A stretch of 64,000 nt of DNA from Variovorax sp. HW608 (lineage in GTDB: Bacteria; Pseudomonadota; Gammaproteobacteria; Burkholderiales; Burkholderiaceae_C): positions 4,614,229 to 4,678,228 of the forward strand of contig NZ_LT607803.1 of the NCBI RefSeq assembly GCF_900090195.1, given 5' to 3'. A model generated the notes under the pieces. The model was given only the letters and a program-made list of their open reading frames with translations. It made no database searches and had not been told where the DNA came from. Positions 45,144 to 54,461 of this stretch are shown one piece after another (position 1 is the stretch's first letter; each line of letters begins with the position of its first letter). The position numbers and the translations under genes were made by a program.

Positions 45144-45391
45144 AGCGCGCACTCTCGACCGCCGTTGTCCTGGCCGCCGCGCTGCTGGTCGGCGCCTGCG
45201 GCGAAAGGCCGCAGACCAACCAGCACGGCGTGCGCTTCGACGCGCCGCCGTGGACCGGCAGCGGTGCGCAAGCGAACACCGGCACCGCCTTCACGGCGAG
45301 CGGCTGGCAGCCCGGCGACCGCAACGCCTGGGAACAGCATCTCAAGGCACGCATGCAGTTCAGCCAGAACGAATACACGCGGATCAACTGA
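45140..45391 (+). CDS. Small lipoprotein of the formate dehydrogenase operon
   Basis: The 83-residue protein begins VKRALSTAVVLAAALLVGACGERP, a lipoprotein signal with lipobox LVGAC (cysteine near residue 20). The mature part is polar, with FDAPPWTGSG and WEQHLKARMQFSQNEYTRIN. The start is GTG overlapping the beta-subunit stop, and the cytochrome b gene follows 12 bases later. No family was recognised. Strict position between beta and gamma subunit genes suggests a part of, or an assembly aid for, the membrane complex. Confidence 0.75.
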   Translation: MKRALSTAVVLAAALLVGACGERPQTNQHGVRFDAPPWTGSGAQANTGTAFTASGWQPGDRNAWEQHLKARMQFSQNEYTRIN

Positions 45392-45403
45392 AGCGGAGGC
45401 CGT

Positions 45404-46627
45404 ATGAGACACCTGCTTGACGCGCTGGTCATCGCCGCGGCACTGGGTTGCGGTTTGGCCGGCGCGCAGACGCAGGCGCCGGCCACGACCGCCGCGCCCG
45501 CAGCGGCGCCCGCCGCACCCGCCGCCGCGCCGGCTCAGGCCGGCAGCGGCATCCGCAGCCAGAACATCTTCGAGCTCAAGCCCGATGCGAGCCAGGATCC
45601 CGGCTACCTCGAGCAAACCAACGGCGAGCGCCAGCGTGTCCAGCCCGGCAACAACGCGCCGATGTGGCGGCAGGTGAGCGGCGGCGTCACCGGCTTCAGC
45701 AGCCTGCCGGTCGAGCAGGCGCCGGAGGCCGGCAACCTGATCCAGCGCTTCGTGACCTACCCCGGCTCGCACTACACCAACGCCGGGGAAGCCTGGCGCC
45801 AGACGCGCAACAACCTGATCATTCCCTACGGCGCCGCGCTGCTCTTCGTGACGCTGCTCGCGGTGACGATCTACTACTTCACGCGCGGAACGATCGAGCT
45901 GCACGAGAGGGAGACCGGCCGCAAGATCGAGCGCTTCACGCCCTTCGAGCGCGCGACGCACTGGTCGAACGCGATCGCCTTCGTCGTGCTCGCGGTCTCG
46001 GGCCTGGTGATGGCCTTCGGCAAGTTCTTCCTGCTGCCGATCCTGGGCGGCGCGCTTTTCGGCTGGCTGACCTACGTGCTCAAGACGGTGCACAACTTCG
46101 TCGGCCCGCTGTTCGTCCTGACCACCATCTTCATGCTCGTGACCTTCTTCCGAGACAACCTGCCGCACAGGTATGACGTGGAATGGGTCCGCCGCGGCGG
46201 CGGCCTGTTCGGCGGCAGGGAGCCGCGCTCGCACCGCTTCAATGCCGGCGAGAAGGTGGTGTTCTGGGGCGGTGTGCTGCTGCTCGGCAGCTTCGTGATC
46301 GCATCCGGGCTGTTCCTCGACAAGCTGCTTCCGGGCTTCGTCTACACCCGCGGCGAAATGCAGATCGCCCACATGATCCATGCGACCGCGACGCTGCTCA
46401 TGATCGCGCTGATCATGGGCCACATCTACCTCGGCACGCTGGGCATGCGTGGCGCGTACGCTGCGATGCGCGAGGGCTACGTCGATGAAACCTGGGCCAA
46501 GGAGCATCACGAGCTCTGGTACGACGACATCGCGGCTGGCAAGATCCCGGCCGAGCGCAGCGCCGAGGCCCGCGCTGCCGCCCATGCGCCGGTCGCCGGT
46601 GCCCGCGTCGAAGGAAGTCCCTCATGA
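45404..46627 (+). CDS. Formate dehydrogenase cytochrome b (gamma) subunit
   Basis: The 407-residue protein has a signal peptide (about 1-21), an Ala/Pro-rich linker, a periplasmic segment to about residue 135, and then a four-helix cytochrome b. Haem histidines fit in ERATHWSNA, KTVHNFVGP, and the pair in AHMIHATATLLMIALIMGHIYLG. It anchors the enzyme and passes electrons to quinone. The N-terminal extension of about 130 residues is absent from E. coli FdnI but known in related epsilon- and gammaproteobacterial enzymes. The stop overlaps the next gene (ATGA). Confidence 0.92.
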   Translation: MRHLLDALVIAAALGCGLAGAQTQAPATTAAPAAAPAAPAAAPAQAGSGIRSQNIFELKPDASQDPGYLEQTNGERQRVQPGNNAPMWRQVSGGVTGFSSLPVEQAPEAGNLIQRFVTYPGSHYTNAGEAWRQTRNNLIIPYGAALLFVTLLAVTIYYFTRGTIELHERETGRKIERFTPFERATHWSNAIAFVVLAVSGLVMAFGKFFLLPILGGALFGWLTYVLKTVHNFVGPLFVLTTIFMLVTFFRDNLPHRYDVEWVRRGGGLFGGREPRSHRFNAGEKVVFWGGVLLLGSFVIASGLFLDKLLPGFVYTRGEMQIAHMIHATATLLMIALIMGHIYLGTLGMRGAYAAMREGYVDETWAKEHHELWYDDIAAGKIPAERSAEARAAAHAPVAGARVEGSPS

Positions 46628-46962
46628 AGAAGTCGCTGATCCTCTGCGGCCTGCTCGCCGGCCTGGTCGCCGCGCCGGCTGCTTTCGCCAAGTTGCCCGG
46701 GCCTGCCGCCACGCCCGACGCCAAGCTCAAGGCCGCCGAGGCAGCGCAAAAGGCCGCCTGGTCGGCCAAGGTCGACACCTTCCAGCTCTGCCAGGCGCAG
46801 GAGCGTGTGGTGGCCCATGTGCGCGACGGCCTCGTCGCCGCCGGCAAGCCGGTGCCCACCCCGACGCCGACGCCGCCGTGTGCCGACCCCGGCCCGTTCG
46901 CTTTCGCGCCGCCCGAGGAGCCCAAGCCTTCGGCCGAGGCGCCCACCGCGCCCAAGCAGTGA
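46624..46962 (+). CDS. Small exported protein of the formate dehydrogenase operon
   Basis: The 112-residue protein has a Sec signal peptide (MKKSLILCGLLAGLVAAPAAFAK), an Ala/Lys-rich helix with FQLCQAQERVVAHVRDGLVAAGK, and a Pro/Thr-rich tail (PVPTPTPTPPCADPGPFAF). Two cysteines remain in the mature part and could form a disulfide. No family was recognised. It overlaps the cytochrome gene (ATGA) and fdhD (GTGA), so it is cotranslated with both. Confidence 0.7.
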   Translation: MKKSLILCGLLAGLVAAPAAFAKLPGPAATPDAKLKAAEAAQKAAWSAKVDTFQLCQAQERVVAHVRDGLVAAGKPVPTPTPTPPCADPGPFAFAPPEEPKPSAEAPTAPKQ

Positions 46963-47822
46963 CACTCCCGCGCCTGACGAGGGCCCGGGCGCCGCTCACG
47001 CGCGAGGTCGAAATCGTCGATGAGCACGGCGAACGCGGCACCGTCTCCATCCCCGCCGAACGGGATCTCACGGTCTACGTCGATCGGCGCGAGCTCGTCA
47101 CGCTGATGACGCTCGGCGCCGAACCCGAGCTGCTCGTGCTGGGCTACCTGCTGAACCAGCGGCTCATCGAATCGGCCTCGGACGTCGAGTCGATCACCGT
47201 CGACTGGGAGGTCGGCGGCGCGGCGGTGCGTACGCACAGCGGCATCGACCGCATCGAGGAGCGCACCGCCAAGAAGGTCGTGACCACCGGCTGCGGGCAG
47301 GGCAGCGTCTTCGGCGAGCTGATGGCCGGCATCGAGCGGCTGCGCCTGCCGGACACGCGCATCACGCAGACGCAGCTCTATGCGCTGGTCAACACCATTC
47401 GCGTCCAGGAGAGCACCTACAAGTCGGCCGGGTCGGTGCACGGCTGCGCGCTCTTCACGCTCGACGAAGGCGGCGCGGGCGTGCGCATGCGCTGCTTCGT
47501 GGAGGACGTGGGCCGCCACAACGCGATCGACACCATCGCCGGCTGGATCGCGATGCAGCCCGCGAACGAGCTCGGCGGCGCGCGCGTGTTCTACACCACC
47601 GGCCGGCTGACGAGCGAGATGATCATCAAGTCGGCGCAGATGGGCGTCGCGGTCGTGGTTTCGCGCAGCGGCATCACCCAGATGGGCCACGAGGTCGCCA
47701 GCCGCGTCGGCCTGTGCGCCATCGGCCGCGCGACCAACCGGCGCTTCCTTTGCTTCGCGGGCGCCGACCGGCTGGAACTCCAGCCCGAACTGGCCGGCGC
47801 GCGGCAGCCCGCGGCGGCTTGA
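46959..47822 (+). CDS. fdhD: Formate dehydrogenase sulfurtransferase FdhD
   Basis: FdhD passes sulfur from a cysteine desulfurase to the molybdenum cofactor, which formate dehydrogenases require. The 287-residue protein has LLVLGYLLNQRLI, STYKSAGSVHGCALF, CFVEDVGRHNAIDTIAGW and SRSGITQMGHEVA, all family signatures. The loop that in E. coli FdhD has a CxxC reads TTGCGQGSVFG, so only C112 is present. The GTG start overlaps the preceding stop. As no other fdhD/fdsC is nearby, it may serve both formate dehydrogenases. Confidence 0.92.
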   Translation: MTLPRLTRARAPLTREVEIVDEHGERGTVSIPAERDLTVYVDRRELVTLMTLGAEPELLVLGYLLNQRLIESASDVESITVDWEVGGAAVRTHSGIDRIEERTAKKVVTTGCGQGSVFGELMAGIERLRLPDTRITQTQLYALVNTIRVQESTYKSAGSVHGCALFTLDEGGAGVRMRCFVEDVGRHNAIDTIAGWIAMQPANELGGARVFYTTGRLTSEMIIKSAQMGVAVVVSRSGITQMGHEVASRVGLCAIGRATNRRFLCFAGADRLELQPELAGARQPAAA

Positions 47823-47877
47823 GCGCCTAAATCCTTCAGTTTGGCGGGCCGTTGGCCGCTCGGCTATCGTTTCGTCC

Positions 47878-50394
47878 ATGAACGCTTCCCTCCGCCTCGG
47901 CTGGCGCACGCTCTGGCGCGACCTTCGCGCGGGCGAGCTCCGGCTTCTCATCGTGGCCGTGCTGCTCGCCGTGGCGGCGCTGACCGCCGTGGGGTTCTTC
48001 GCCGACCGCCTCAAGGGCGGTCTCCAGCGCGACGCGCGCCAGTTGCTCGGTGGCGATGCGGTGCTCGCCAGCGACAACCCGACGCCTGCCGCCTTCATCG
48101 ACCGTGCGCGTGCGCTGGGGCTCAAGACCACCACCAACTACGGCTTCCCGACCATGGCGCGCGCGAGCGATGCGCAGGGCGGCGCGACCAAGCTGGTGGC
48201 GCTCAAGGCCGTCACTGCCGGCTATCCGCTGCGCGGCAGCCTGCTGGTCAGCAGCGACGCCACGACGCCGGGCCAGCCGACGCGCGGCATACCGGCGCCC
48301 GGCGACGCCTGGGTCGACGGCTCGCTGCTCGAAGCGCTGGGCCTCAAGGTCGGCGATACGCTGCTGCTCGGCGACGCGGGCCTGCGCATCGCGCGCGTGA
48401 TCACGCTGGAGCCCGACCGCGGCGCCGGCTTCATGAGCTTCGCGCCGCGCGTGATGATCAACCAGGCCGACGTGCCGCGCACCGGCCTCGTGCAGCCGGC
48501 GAGCCGCGTGAGCTACCGTTTCGCGGTGGCCGGCGAACCCGCCGCGGTGACGCGATTCAGCGATTGGGCGGCCGAGACGCTCAAGCGCGGCGAGATCCGC
48601 GGTGCGCGGCTCGAATCCTTCGAAAGCGGACGGCCCGAGATGCGCCAGACCTTGGACCGCGCCGAGAAATTCCTGAACCTCGTCGCACTGCTGGCCGCGC
48701 TGCTGTCGGCGGTGGCGGTGGCGCTGGCGGCGCGTGGCTTCGCCGCGCGCCATCTCGACGACTGCGCGATGCTGCGTGTGCTCGGGCAGAGCCAGCGCAC
48801 CATCGCCGGCGCCTATGCCTTCGAGTTCGCCGTCGTCGGCGTGATCGCCAGCGTGCTCGGCGTCGCGATCGGATTCGGGGTGCACTACGCCTTCGTGGTG
48901 CTGCTGGCCGGGCTGGTCGAGAACTCGCTGCCCGCGCCGACCCTCTGGCCGGTGGCCTTCGGGATGGGCGTCGGCCTCACGCTGCTCTTCGCCTTCGGCC
49001 TGCCGCCGGTGCTGCAACTGGCGCGCGTGCCGCCGCTGCGCGTCATCCGCCGCGACGTCGGCAACCTGAAGCCGGCGTCGATCGCGGTGCTCGCGCTGGG
49101 CGTCGCCGGCTTCGCGGCCTTGCTGGTCGCGGCCAGCAGCGACCTCAAGCTGGGTCTGATCGCGGTCGGCGGTTTCGCGGGCGCGGTGGCGGTGTTCGCG
49201 CTCCTGAGCTGGCTCGCGGTGCTGGTGCTGCGCCGCAGCGTCAACGAGACGACCGCGCCGCGCTGGCTGGTACTGGCCACGCGGCAGATCTCGGCACGGC
49301 CCGCCTATGCGGTGGTGCAGGTCAGCGCGCTGGCGGTCGGTCTCTTGGCGCTGATCCTTCTCGTGCTGCTGCGAACCGACCTGGTGTCGAGTTGGCGCAA
49401 GGCCACGCCGCCCGACGCGCCGAACCGCTTCGTCATCAACGTGATGCCGGACCAGAGCGACGTGTTCCAGAAGACGCTGCGCGACGCCGGCGTGCGCAAG
49501 TTCGACTGGTATCCGATGATTCGCGGCCGGCTGGTCTCGGTCAATGGCCGCGCGGTCTCGCCGGACGACTACCCCGACGACCGCGCGAAGCGGCTGGTCG
49601 ACCGCGAGTTCAACCTCAGCAACAGCGCCGAGGCACCGCCGCACAACATCGTCACCGCCGGGACCTGGAAGCCGGGTGCGGCGGGCGAAGTCAGCGTCGA
49701 GGAGGGCCTGGCCGAGACGCTGGGCCTGAAGCTCGGCGACGTGCTGCGCTTCGACATCGGGGGCCTGCAGAACGATGCGCGCATCACCTCGCTGCGCAAG
49801 GTGGACTGGGGTTCGATGCACGCCAACTTCTTCGTCATGTACACGGTGCCCGAGCTGGCCGACGTGCCCGTGACCTACATGGGCGCGTTCCGTGCGCCGG
49901 ACGTGAAGGGCTTCGACAACGCGCTCGTGCGCACCTATCCCAACATCACCAATGTCGACATGAGCGCCACCATCGGGCAGGTGCAGCGCGTGCTGGACCA
50001 GGTGATCGGCGCCGTGGAGTTCCTCTTCGGCTTCACGCTCGCCGCCGGGCTGGTGGTGCTGTTCGCCTCGGTCACCGCCACCCGCGAGGAGCGGGCGCGC
50101 GAGTTCGCGGTGATGCGTGCGGTCGGTGCGCGCGGCAGCCTGCTGCGCCAGGTGCAGCGCGCCGAGCTGGCCGGCGTCGGGCTGATGGCGGGCTTCCTCG
50201 CCAGCATCGTGGCCTCGGTGATCGGCTGGGGGCTTGCGCGCTACGTGTTCGATTTCACCTGGACCGCGTCACCGCTGGTGCCGATCGCCGGTTCGCTCTC
50301 GGGCGCGGTGCTCGCGCTGGCTGCCGGCTGGTGGGGCTTGCGTGAAGTGCTGCGCCGGCCGGTGGTCGCCACCCTGCGGCAGGCGGCTGAATAG
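47878..50394 (+). CDS. FtsX-type ABC transporter permease
   Basis: The 838-residue inner-membrane protein has the YbbP-like layout: one N-terminal helix (LLIVAVLLAVAALTAVGFFADRL), a large periplasmic domain, an FtsX-like core of three to four helices (about 260-440), a second periplasmic domain, and a C-terminal FtsX core (LFGFTLAAGLVVLFASVTATREERAREFAVMRAVGA). Such permeases pair with LolD-type ATPases in lipid or lipoprotein export. No ATPase gene adjoins it in this window, which is unusual. Confidence 0.88.
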   Translation: MNASLRLGWRTLWRDLRAGELRLLIVAVLLAVAALTAVGFFADRLKGGLQRDARQLLGGDAVLASDNPTPAAFIDRARALGLKTTTNYGFPTMARASDAQGGATKLVALKAVTAGYPLRGSLLVSSDATTPGQPTRGIPAPGDAWVDGSLLEALGLKVGDTLLLGDAGLRIARVITLEPDRGAGFMSFAPRVMINQADVPRTGLVQPASRVSYRFAVAGEPAAVTRFSDWAAETLKRGEIRGARLESFESGRPEMRQTLDRAEKFLNLVALLAALLSAVAVALAARGFAARHLDDCAMLRVLGQSQRTIAGAYAFEFAVVGVIASVLGVAIGFGVHYAFVVLLAGLVENSLPAPTLWPVAFGMGVGLTLLFAFGLPPVLQLARVPPLRVIRRDVGNLKPASIAVLALGVAGFAALLVAASSDLKLGLIAVGGFAGAVAVFALLSWLAVLVLRRSVNETTAPRWLVLATRQISARPAYAVVQVSALAVGLLALILLVLLRTDLVSSWRKATPPDAPNRFVINVMPDQSDVFQKTLRDAGVRKFDWYPMIRGRLVSVNGRAVSPDDYPDDRAKRLVDREFNLSNSAEAPPHNIVTAGTWKPGAAGEVSVEEGLAETLGLKLGDVLRFDIGGLQNDARITSLRKVDWGSMHANFFVMYTVPELADVPVTYMGAFRAPDVKGFDNALVRTYPNITNVDMSATIGQVQRVLDQVIGAVEFLFGFTLAAGLVVLFASVTATREERAREFAVMRAVGARGSLLRQVQRAELAGVGLMAGFLASIVASVIGWGLARYVFDFTWTASPLVPIAGSLSGAVLALAAGWWGLREVLRRPVVATLRQAAE

Positions 50395-50408
50395 AAGCTC
50401 GCCGAGCA

Positions 50409-51005
50409 ATGACTCAGTGCATCGAGTTCGACACCGAACGGCTGCGCCTGCGCCAATGGCGTGACAGCGACCGCGAGGCTTTCGCGGCACTGAACGCCGA
50501 TCCGCGCGTGATGGAATTCTTCGCCGCGCCGCTTACGCGCGCCGAAAGCGATGCGCTGGTCGATCGCATCGCGGCGGGCATCGATGAGCGCGGCTGGGGC
50601 CTCTGGGCGGTGCAGGAGCGCGAGAGCGGTGCCTTCGTGGGCTTCGTCGGACTGAGTGTTCCCAGGCCCGACCTGCCGTGCTCGCCTTGCGTCGAGGTCG
50701 GCTGGCGCCTCGCACGGGCGCACTGGGGCAAGGGCTATGCTCAGGAAGCCGCGCGCGGCGCACTGCATGTGGGCTTCGAGCGCCTCGGCCTGCCGGAGCT
50801 CGTCTCGTTCACCGCCGTGCCGAACCTGCGTTCGGAAGCCGTCATGCAGCGGCTTCGCATGACGGCCGATGGCGTCTTCGAGCACCCCGCGCTGCCCGAA
50901 GGGCACCCGCTGCGCCCGCACAAGCTCTACCGGCTCGGCCGCGCGTCCTGGAGCACTTCGTCGCGAAGCTGCGGGAACACCTTCGACACCTTCGCGAGCA
51001 GGTAA
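50409..51005 (+). CDS. RimJ/RimL-type GNAT acetyltransferase
   Basis: The 198-residue protein shows the Acetyltransf_3 pattern: [55 protein letters not shown] (acetyl-CoA loop) and [16 protein letters not shown]. It probably acetylates an amino group of a protein or small molecule. The family end is near LYRLG; the remaining 20 residues lie in the 79-base overlap with the convergent oxygenase gene and look unlike the family. It starts 14 bases after the permease gene. Confidence 0.82.
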   Translation: MTQCIEFDTERLRLRQWRDSDREAFAALNADPRVMEFFAAPLTRAESDALVDRIAAGIDERGWGLWAVQERESGAFVGFVGLSVPRPDLPCSPCVEVGWRLARAHWGKGYAQEAARGALHVGFERLGLPELVSFTAVPNLRSEAVMQRLRMTADGVFEHPALPEGHPLRPHKLYRLGRASWSTSSRSCGNTFDTFASR

Positions 51006-51967
51006 TCGCCGTACTTGCCATTGAAGGCATGCACGTTCGCGCGGTCCCAGCGCGCGGCGCTGTCGTCGAGCGCACTCGCGCCCGCCAGTCCCTCGATGCG
51101 CTGCACGCGCGCCTCGAAGTTCGGATCGAAGAAGAGCGGGAACGACAGCCGGTCGCGCCCCGAGGTGTTGCGCGTCACGCGGTGCGGCGTCGACTTGTAG
51201 AGGCCGCCGGTCATGCGGTCGAGCATGTCGCCGATGTTGCAGACGAAGGAGCCGGCGACGGGCGGCGCCTCGATCCAGCCCTCCGGCGTGCGCACCTGCA
51301 GGCCGCCGACGTCGTCCTGGTGCAGGATCGTGAGCAGGCCGTAGTCGGTGTGCTCGCCCACGCCCCAGTGCACGTCCATGCCTTCCGGCACCGGCTGCGT
51401 CGGGTAGTTGAAGATGCGGAACAGGATCAGCGGATCCGCCGTGTAGCGGCGCGCGAAGTAGTCGGGCGCCAGCCCGAGGCCGAGCGCGATGCCTTCCATG
51501 AGCCGGTGTCCGAGCTGCGTGACCGCGTCCATGTACGCCAGGATCGTCTCACGCAAGCCCTCGATCGCCGGGAACAGGTTCGGCCCGTGCACCGGCGTGC
51601 GTGCGCGCACCAGCGGATGGTCTTCGGGCAGCTCGGTGCCGAGGTAGAGACCTTCCTTCCAGTCCGGGCGGCCCGAGGTCAGTTCGCCCGCAAGCGGGAA
51701 ATAGCCGCGCCAGGCCCGGCCACCCAGCGCCATGCGCCAGCGCATCTTGGTCGCCTCGTCCTGCGCGAAGAATCGGCGGCTCAGGTCTTCGAGCCGCTTC
51801 ACGAGCGCCGGATCGACGCCATGGCCGACCACGTAGAAGAAGCCATGGGCGCGGCACGCGGCGCCGATCCGCGCCGCCACCTCGCCCTGGGCGGGGCCGC
51901 CGCTGGCGAGGCCCGACACGTCGATGACCGGCAGGGCGCCGGCAGAGGGAAGGGGTAAATCGCGCAT
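50927..51967 (-). CDS. 2-oxoglutarate/Fe(II)-dependent oxygenase (isopenicillin N synthase-like)
   Basis: The 346-residue protein has the plant-type dioxygenase fold. [12 protein letters not shown] and [12 protein letters not shown] form the DIOX_N domain, and the catalytic jellyroll holds the iron ligands in [12 protein letters not shown] and STPHRVT, with the 2-oxoglutarate arginine in [12 protein letters not shown]. The substrate is unknown. The ATG at 51967 ([10 protein letters not shown]) gives the family N terminus; a longer upstream reading crosses the haemoglobin gene. It is divergent from that gene, 39 bases apart. Confidence 0.88.
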   Translation of the reverse strand: MRDLPLPSAGALPVIDVSGLASGGPAQGEVAARIGAACRAHGFFYVVGHGVDPALVKRLEDLSRRFFAQDEATKMRWRMALGGRAWRGYFPLAGELTSGRPDWKEGLYLGTELPEDHPLVRARTPVHGPNLFPAIEGLRETILAYMDAVTQLGHRLMEGIALGLGLAPDYFARRYTADPLILFRIFNYPTQPVPEGMDVHWGVGEHTDYGLLTILHQDDVGGLQVRTPEGWIEAPPVAGSFVCNIGDMLDRMTGGLYKSTPHRVTRNTSGRDRLSFPLFFDPNFEARVQRIEGLAGASALDDSAARWDRANVHAFNGKYGDYLLAKVSKVFPQLRDEVLQDARPSR

Positions 51968-52006
51968 CCCGCCATGGTGCCGCAAGTCCTTGGGACAATG
52001 TAGCCC

Positions 52007-52426
52007 ATGCAAATTCAGGATAAACCGCCCTTCGACACCCCCTTCGAATGGATCGGCGGCGAGGAAAAGGTGCACGCGCTGGTGGAGCGCTTCTACGATC
52101 TGATGGACCTCGAGCCCGCCTACGCGCGGCTGCGCGCGGTGCACGGCACGTCGCTCGACAACGCCCGCCAGCGGCTCTTCTGGTTCCTCTGCGGCTGGCT
52201 CGGCGGCCCGCAGCACTACACCGACCGCTTCGGCCACCCGATGCTGCGTGCGCGGCATCTGCCGCAGAGCATCGGCGGCCACAGCATCGGGATCAAGGAG
52301 CGCGACGAGTGGCTGGCCTGCATGGACCAGGCGATGGGCGAGACCGGCGTGCCCGAGGCGCTGCGCGACCGGCTGCGCGACTCGTTCTTCCAGACGGCCG
52401 ACTGGATGCGCAACCGCAGCGGTTAG
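52007..52426 (+). CDS. Group II truncated haemoglobin
   Basis: The 139-residue protein begins [24 protein letters not shown] and has Y30 (B10), proximal H84 in [11 protein letters not shown] and W103 (G8) in [11 protein letters not shown], the usual group II residues. Such globins bind O2 or NO and are linked to redox or nitrosative protection. It is complete. It is divergent from the oxygenase and convergent with the Smr gene, ten bases away. Confidence 0.92.
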   Translation: MQIQDKPPFDTPFEWIGGEEKVHALVERFYDLMDLEPAYARLRAVHGTSLDNARQRLFWFLCGWLGGPQHYTDRFGHPMLRARHLPQSIGGHSIGIKERDEWLACMDQAMGETGVPEALRDRLRDSFFQTADWMRNRSG

Positions 52427-52436
52427 TCCGGCGGCG

Positions 52437-53099
52437 CTACATGTTCCGGCGCGACGGCGCCAGCAGCACCACCAGCGCGCCGGCGCCGCCTTCGGCCGGC
52501 TTGGCCTGCACGAAGGCCAGCGTCTCGTTCTTCTGGATCAGCCAGCGCTGCACCTTGGCCTTGAGCACCGGCTGCCGGCCCGGTGAGCCGAGGCCCTTGC
52601 CGTGCACCACGCGCACGCAGCGCAGGCCCTGCTTGCAGGCATCGCGGATGAAGGCGCCGAGCGCCTCGCGCGCCTCGTCGGTGCGCATGCCGTGCAGGTC
52701 GATCTGGCGCTGGATGGACCACTCGCCCGCGCGCAGCTTGCGTGTCACGTCGGTGTTGATGCCGGGCCGGCGGAAGCTCATCGCGTCGTCGGCGTCAAGG
52801 AGCGTGGTGACGTCGAACTCGTCGGAGAGCGATTCGCGCAGCACGCGCTGCTCGTCGAGCTGCTGCTGCACCGGAATCGGCGCGGGCGGCTCGGGCGCGA
52901 GATGCACCGCGGCCTTGCGCCGCAAAGGCTGGGTGGCGCCGATGGCGCGCGCGAAGAGGTCCTGCTCGGCCGCACGCTTCTTCTCGGCCGCCGCGCGGGC
53001 GATCGCCTCGGCGGCTTCGCGTTCGCGCTGTTCGACGAGCGAGCGCTGCACGTCCCGGAGGTCGGCGAGGCTCTTGAGGTTCCTGGGTTTGGCGGACAT
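52437..53099 (-). CDS. Smr-domain protein
   Basis: The 220-residue protein has an N-terminal coiled-coil-like charged stretch ([26 protein letters not shown]), a middle linker with [18 protein letters not shown], and a C-terminal Smr domain (about 130-212) with [18 protein letters not shown] and VVHGKGLGS. Smr domains nick branched DNA or act on RNA in stalled-ribosome processing. The length and order match the YdaL/SmrA group. About 160 bases without a recognisable gene separate it from radC. Confidence 0.88.
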   Translation of the reverse strand: MSAKPRNLKSLADLRDVQRSLVEQREREAAEAIARAAAEKKRAAEQDLFARAIGATQPLRRKAAVHLAPEPPAPIPVQQQLDEQRVLRESLSDEFDVTTLLDADDAMSFRRPGINTDVTRKLRAGEWSIQRQIDLHGMRTDEAREALGAFIRDACKQGLRCVRVVHGKGLGSPGRQPVLKAKVQRWLIQKNETLAFVQAKPAEGGAGALVVLLAPSRRNM

Positions 53100-53259
53100 G
53101 CGTGCGGGGCAGGGGAATGACTCGGACGGCCTTGCTCACGGGAGGCCCATGCCGGCGAGGGTGCCGGCAGCTGCGGTCGATTCGTTCGCGAAGCCGCGGC
53201 CATTGTCGCGGATCGACAAAACCAGTTCCCTCTGGCGGGCTTCGACGCGGATGATCCGC

Positions 53260-53937
53260 TCAGATCAGACCGCGTTCAGCCATCGACAGCGTGTGGCCGC
53301 GGCCGACGACCATGTGGTCGAGCACGCGGACATCCACGACCGCGAGGGCGCTCTTGAGTGACTGGGTCAGGATCTCGTCGGCGCGCGAAGGCTCCGTGCA
53401 GCCGCTCGGGTGGTTGTGGGCCAGCACCACCGCGGCGGCGCCATGGTGCAGCGAACGTGCCACCACTTCCCGCGGGTAGACGCTGGTCTGCGTCAGGGTG
53501 CCGCGGAACAGCTCCTCCATGGCGATCAGGCGGTGCCTCGCGTCCAGGAAAAGTGCCGCGAACACCTCGTGCGGCTTGGCGGACAGGTGGAGCTGCAGGT
53601 ACTGCTTCACGGCCTCGGGCGAGTCGAATACCGGGCTTTCCTTGAGGCCCTCGGCCATGGCCCGGCGTGCGAGTTCGAGGACGGCGGCGAGCTCGGCGCG
53701 CTTGGCGGTGCCGCCCAGGCCCTTGATGCGCTTGAGGTCGCCGAGCTGCGCGTGCAGCAGGCCGTAGAGGCCGCCGAAGGAATCCAGCAGTTCCTGGGCG
53801 AGCTGCAGCACGTTCTTTCCGCGGATGCCGGTGCGCAGCAGCAGGGCCACGAGCTCCGCGTCGGCCAGCGCGCCGGGGCCGAAATCCATGAGCTTCTCGC
53901 GCGGCCGCAACGGTGCGATCAGGTCCTTGAATGACAT
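53260..53937 (-). CDS. radC: RadC/UPF0758 JAMM-domain protein
   Basis: The 225-residue protein has an N-terminal helix-hairpin-helix-like region ([28 protein letters not shown], then [16 protein letters not shown]) and a C-terminal JAMM/MPN+ domain whose zinc motif HNHPSG...SRAD is intact. Despite the name, a repair function is not proven. It is chromosomal and adjoins fkpB-ispH, as in other betaproteobacteria, so it is not evidence of a mobile element. It is divergent from fkpB. Confidence 0.92.
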   Translation of the reverse strand: MSFKDLIAPLRPREKLMDFGPGALADAELVALLLRTGIRGKNVLQLAQELLDSFGGLYGLLHAQLGDLKRIKGLGGTAKRAELAAVLELARRAMAEGLKESPVFDSPEAVKQYLQLHLSAKPHEVFAALFLDARHRLIAMEELFRGTLTQTSVYPREVVARSLHHGAAAVVLAHNHPSGCTEPSRADEILTQSLKSALAVVDVRVLDHMVVGRGHTLSMAERGLI

Positions 53938-54002
53938 GGTTTCTACGGGGTTCTGGCCCCTCTCCCTAAAATACGCCCCTCAGTCTATAGCGGCCTTCCA
54001 CC

Positions 54003-54461
54003 TTGTCTACGACCACTCAGCCCGCCGTCGTCACCGCCGGTTCATTCCTTACGCTGCACTACCGGCTTGCCGGTCCTGCGGGCGACATCATCAACACCTT
54101 CAACGACAAGCCGGCCACGCTGTCGCTGGGCAACGGCGAGCTTTCGCCCGCGGTCGAGCAGCGGCTGATCGGCATGCAAGAGGGCACGCACGCCACTTTC
54201 GAGCTGCCGGCCGGCGCGGCTTTCGGCGAGCGCAATCCCGACATGCAGCAATGGGTCGCGCGCAAGCTGCTCGCCCAGATGGGCGACCCCGACGAGCAAT
54301 ACGCCGTCGGCGACGTGGTGCAGTTCCCGACGCCGGACGGCGCCGGCAGCTACGCCGGCGCGGTGATCGAGTCGAGCGAGACCGCGGTGCGCTTCGATTT
54401 CAACCATCCGCTCGCAGGTCAACCGGTGACCTTCGAGGTCAAGCTGATCGGCGTGCTGTGA
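54003..54461 (+). CDS. fkpB: FKBP-type peptidyl-prolyl isomerase
   Basis: The 152-residue protein is SlpA/FkpB-like: [34 protein letters not shown], then [31 protein letters not shown] with the insert-in-flap domain, and a final [18 protein letters not shown]. It catalyses proline isomerisation and acts as a cytoplasmic chaperone. The start appears to be TTG (STTTQPAVV) since no ATG or GTG fits. The stop overlaps the ispH start (GTGA), the common fkpB-ispH pairing. Confidence 0.9.
   Translation: MSTTTQPAVVTAGSFLTLHYRLAGPAGDIINTFNDKPATLSLGNGELSPAVEQRLIGMQEGTHATFELPAGAAFGERNPDMQQWVARKLLAQMGDPDEQYAVGDVVQFPTPDGAGSYAGAVIESSETAVRFDFNHPLAGQPVTFEVKLIGVL

Noticed and set aside
41592..45152. A 1186-codon open frame on the minus strand across the formate dehydrogenase alpha and beta genes
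   Set aside because: It is the antisense shadow of GC-rich coding DNA; composition is rich in Arg, His and Val without any domain, while the plus strand encodes clear enzyme subunits.
53260..53937. radC as a marker of an integrated element
   Set aside because: It adjoins fkpB-ispH in a normal chromosomal setting, with no integrase, att repeat or compositional break.
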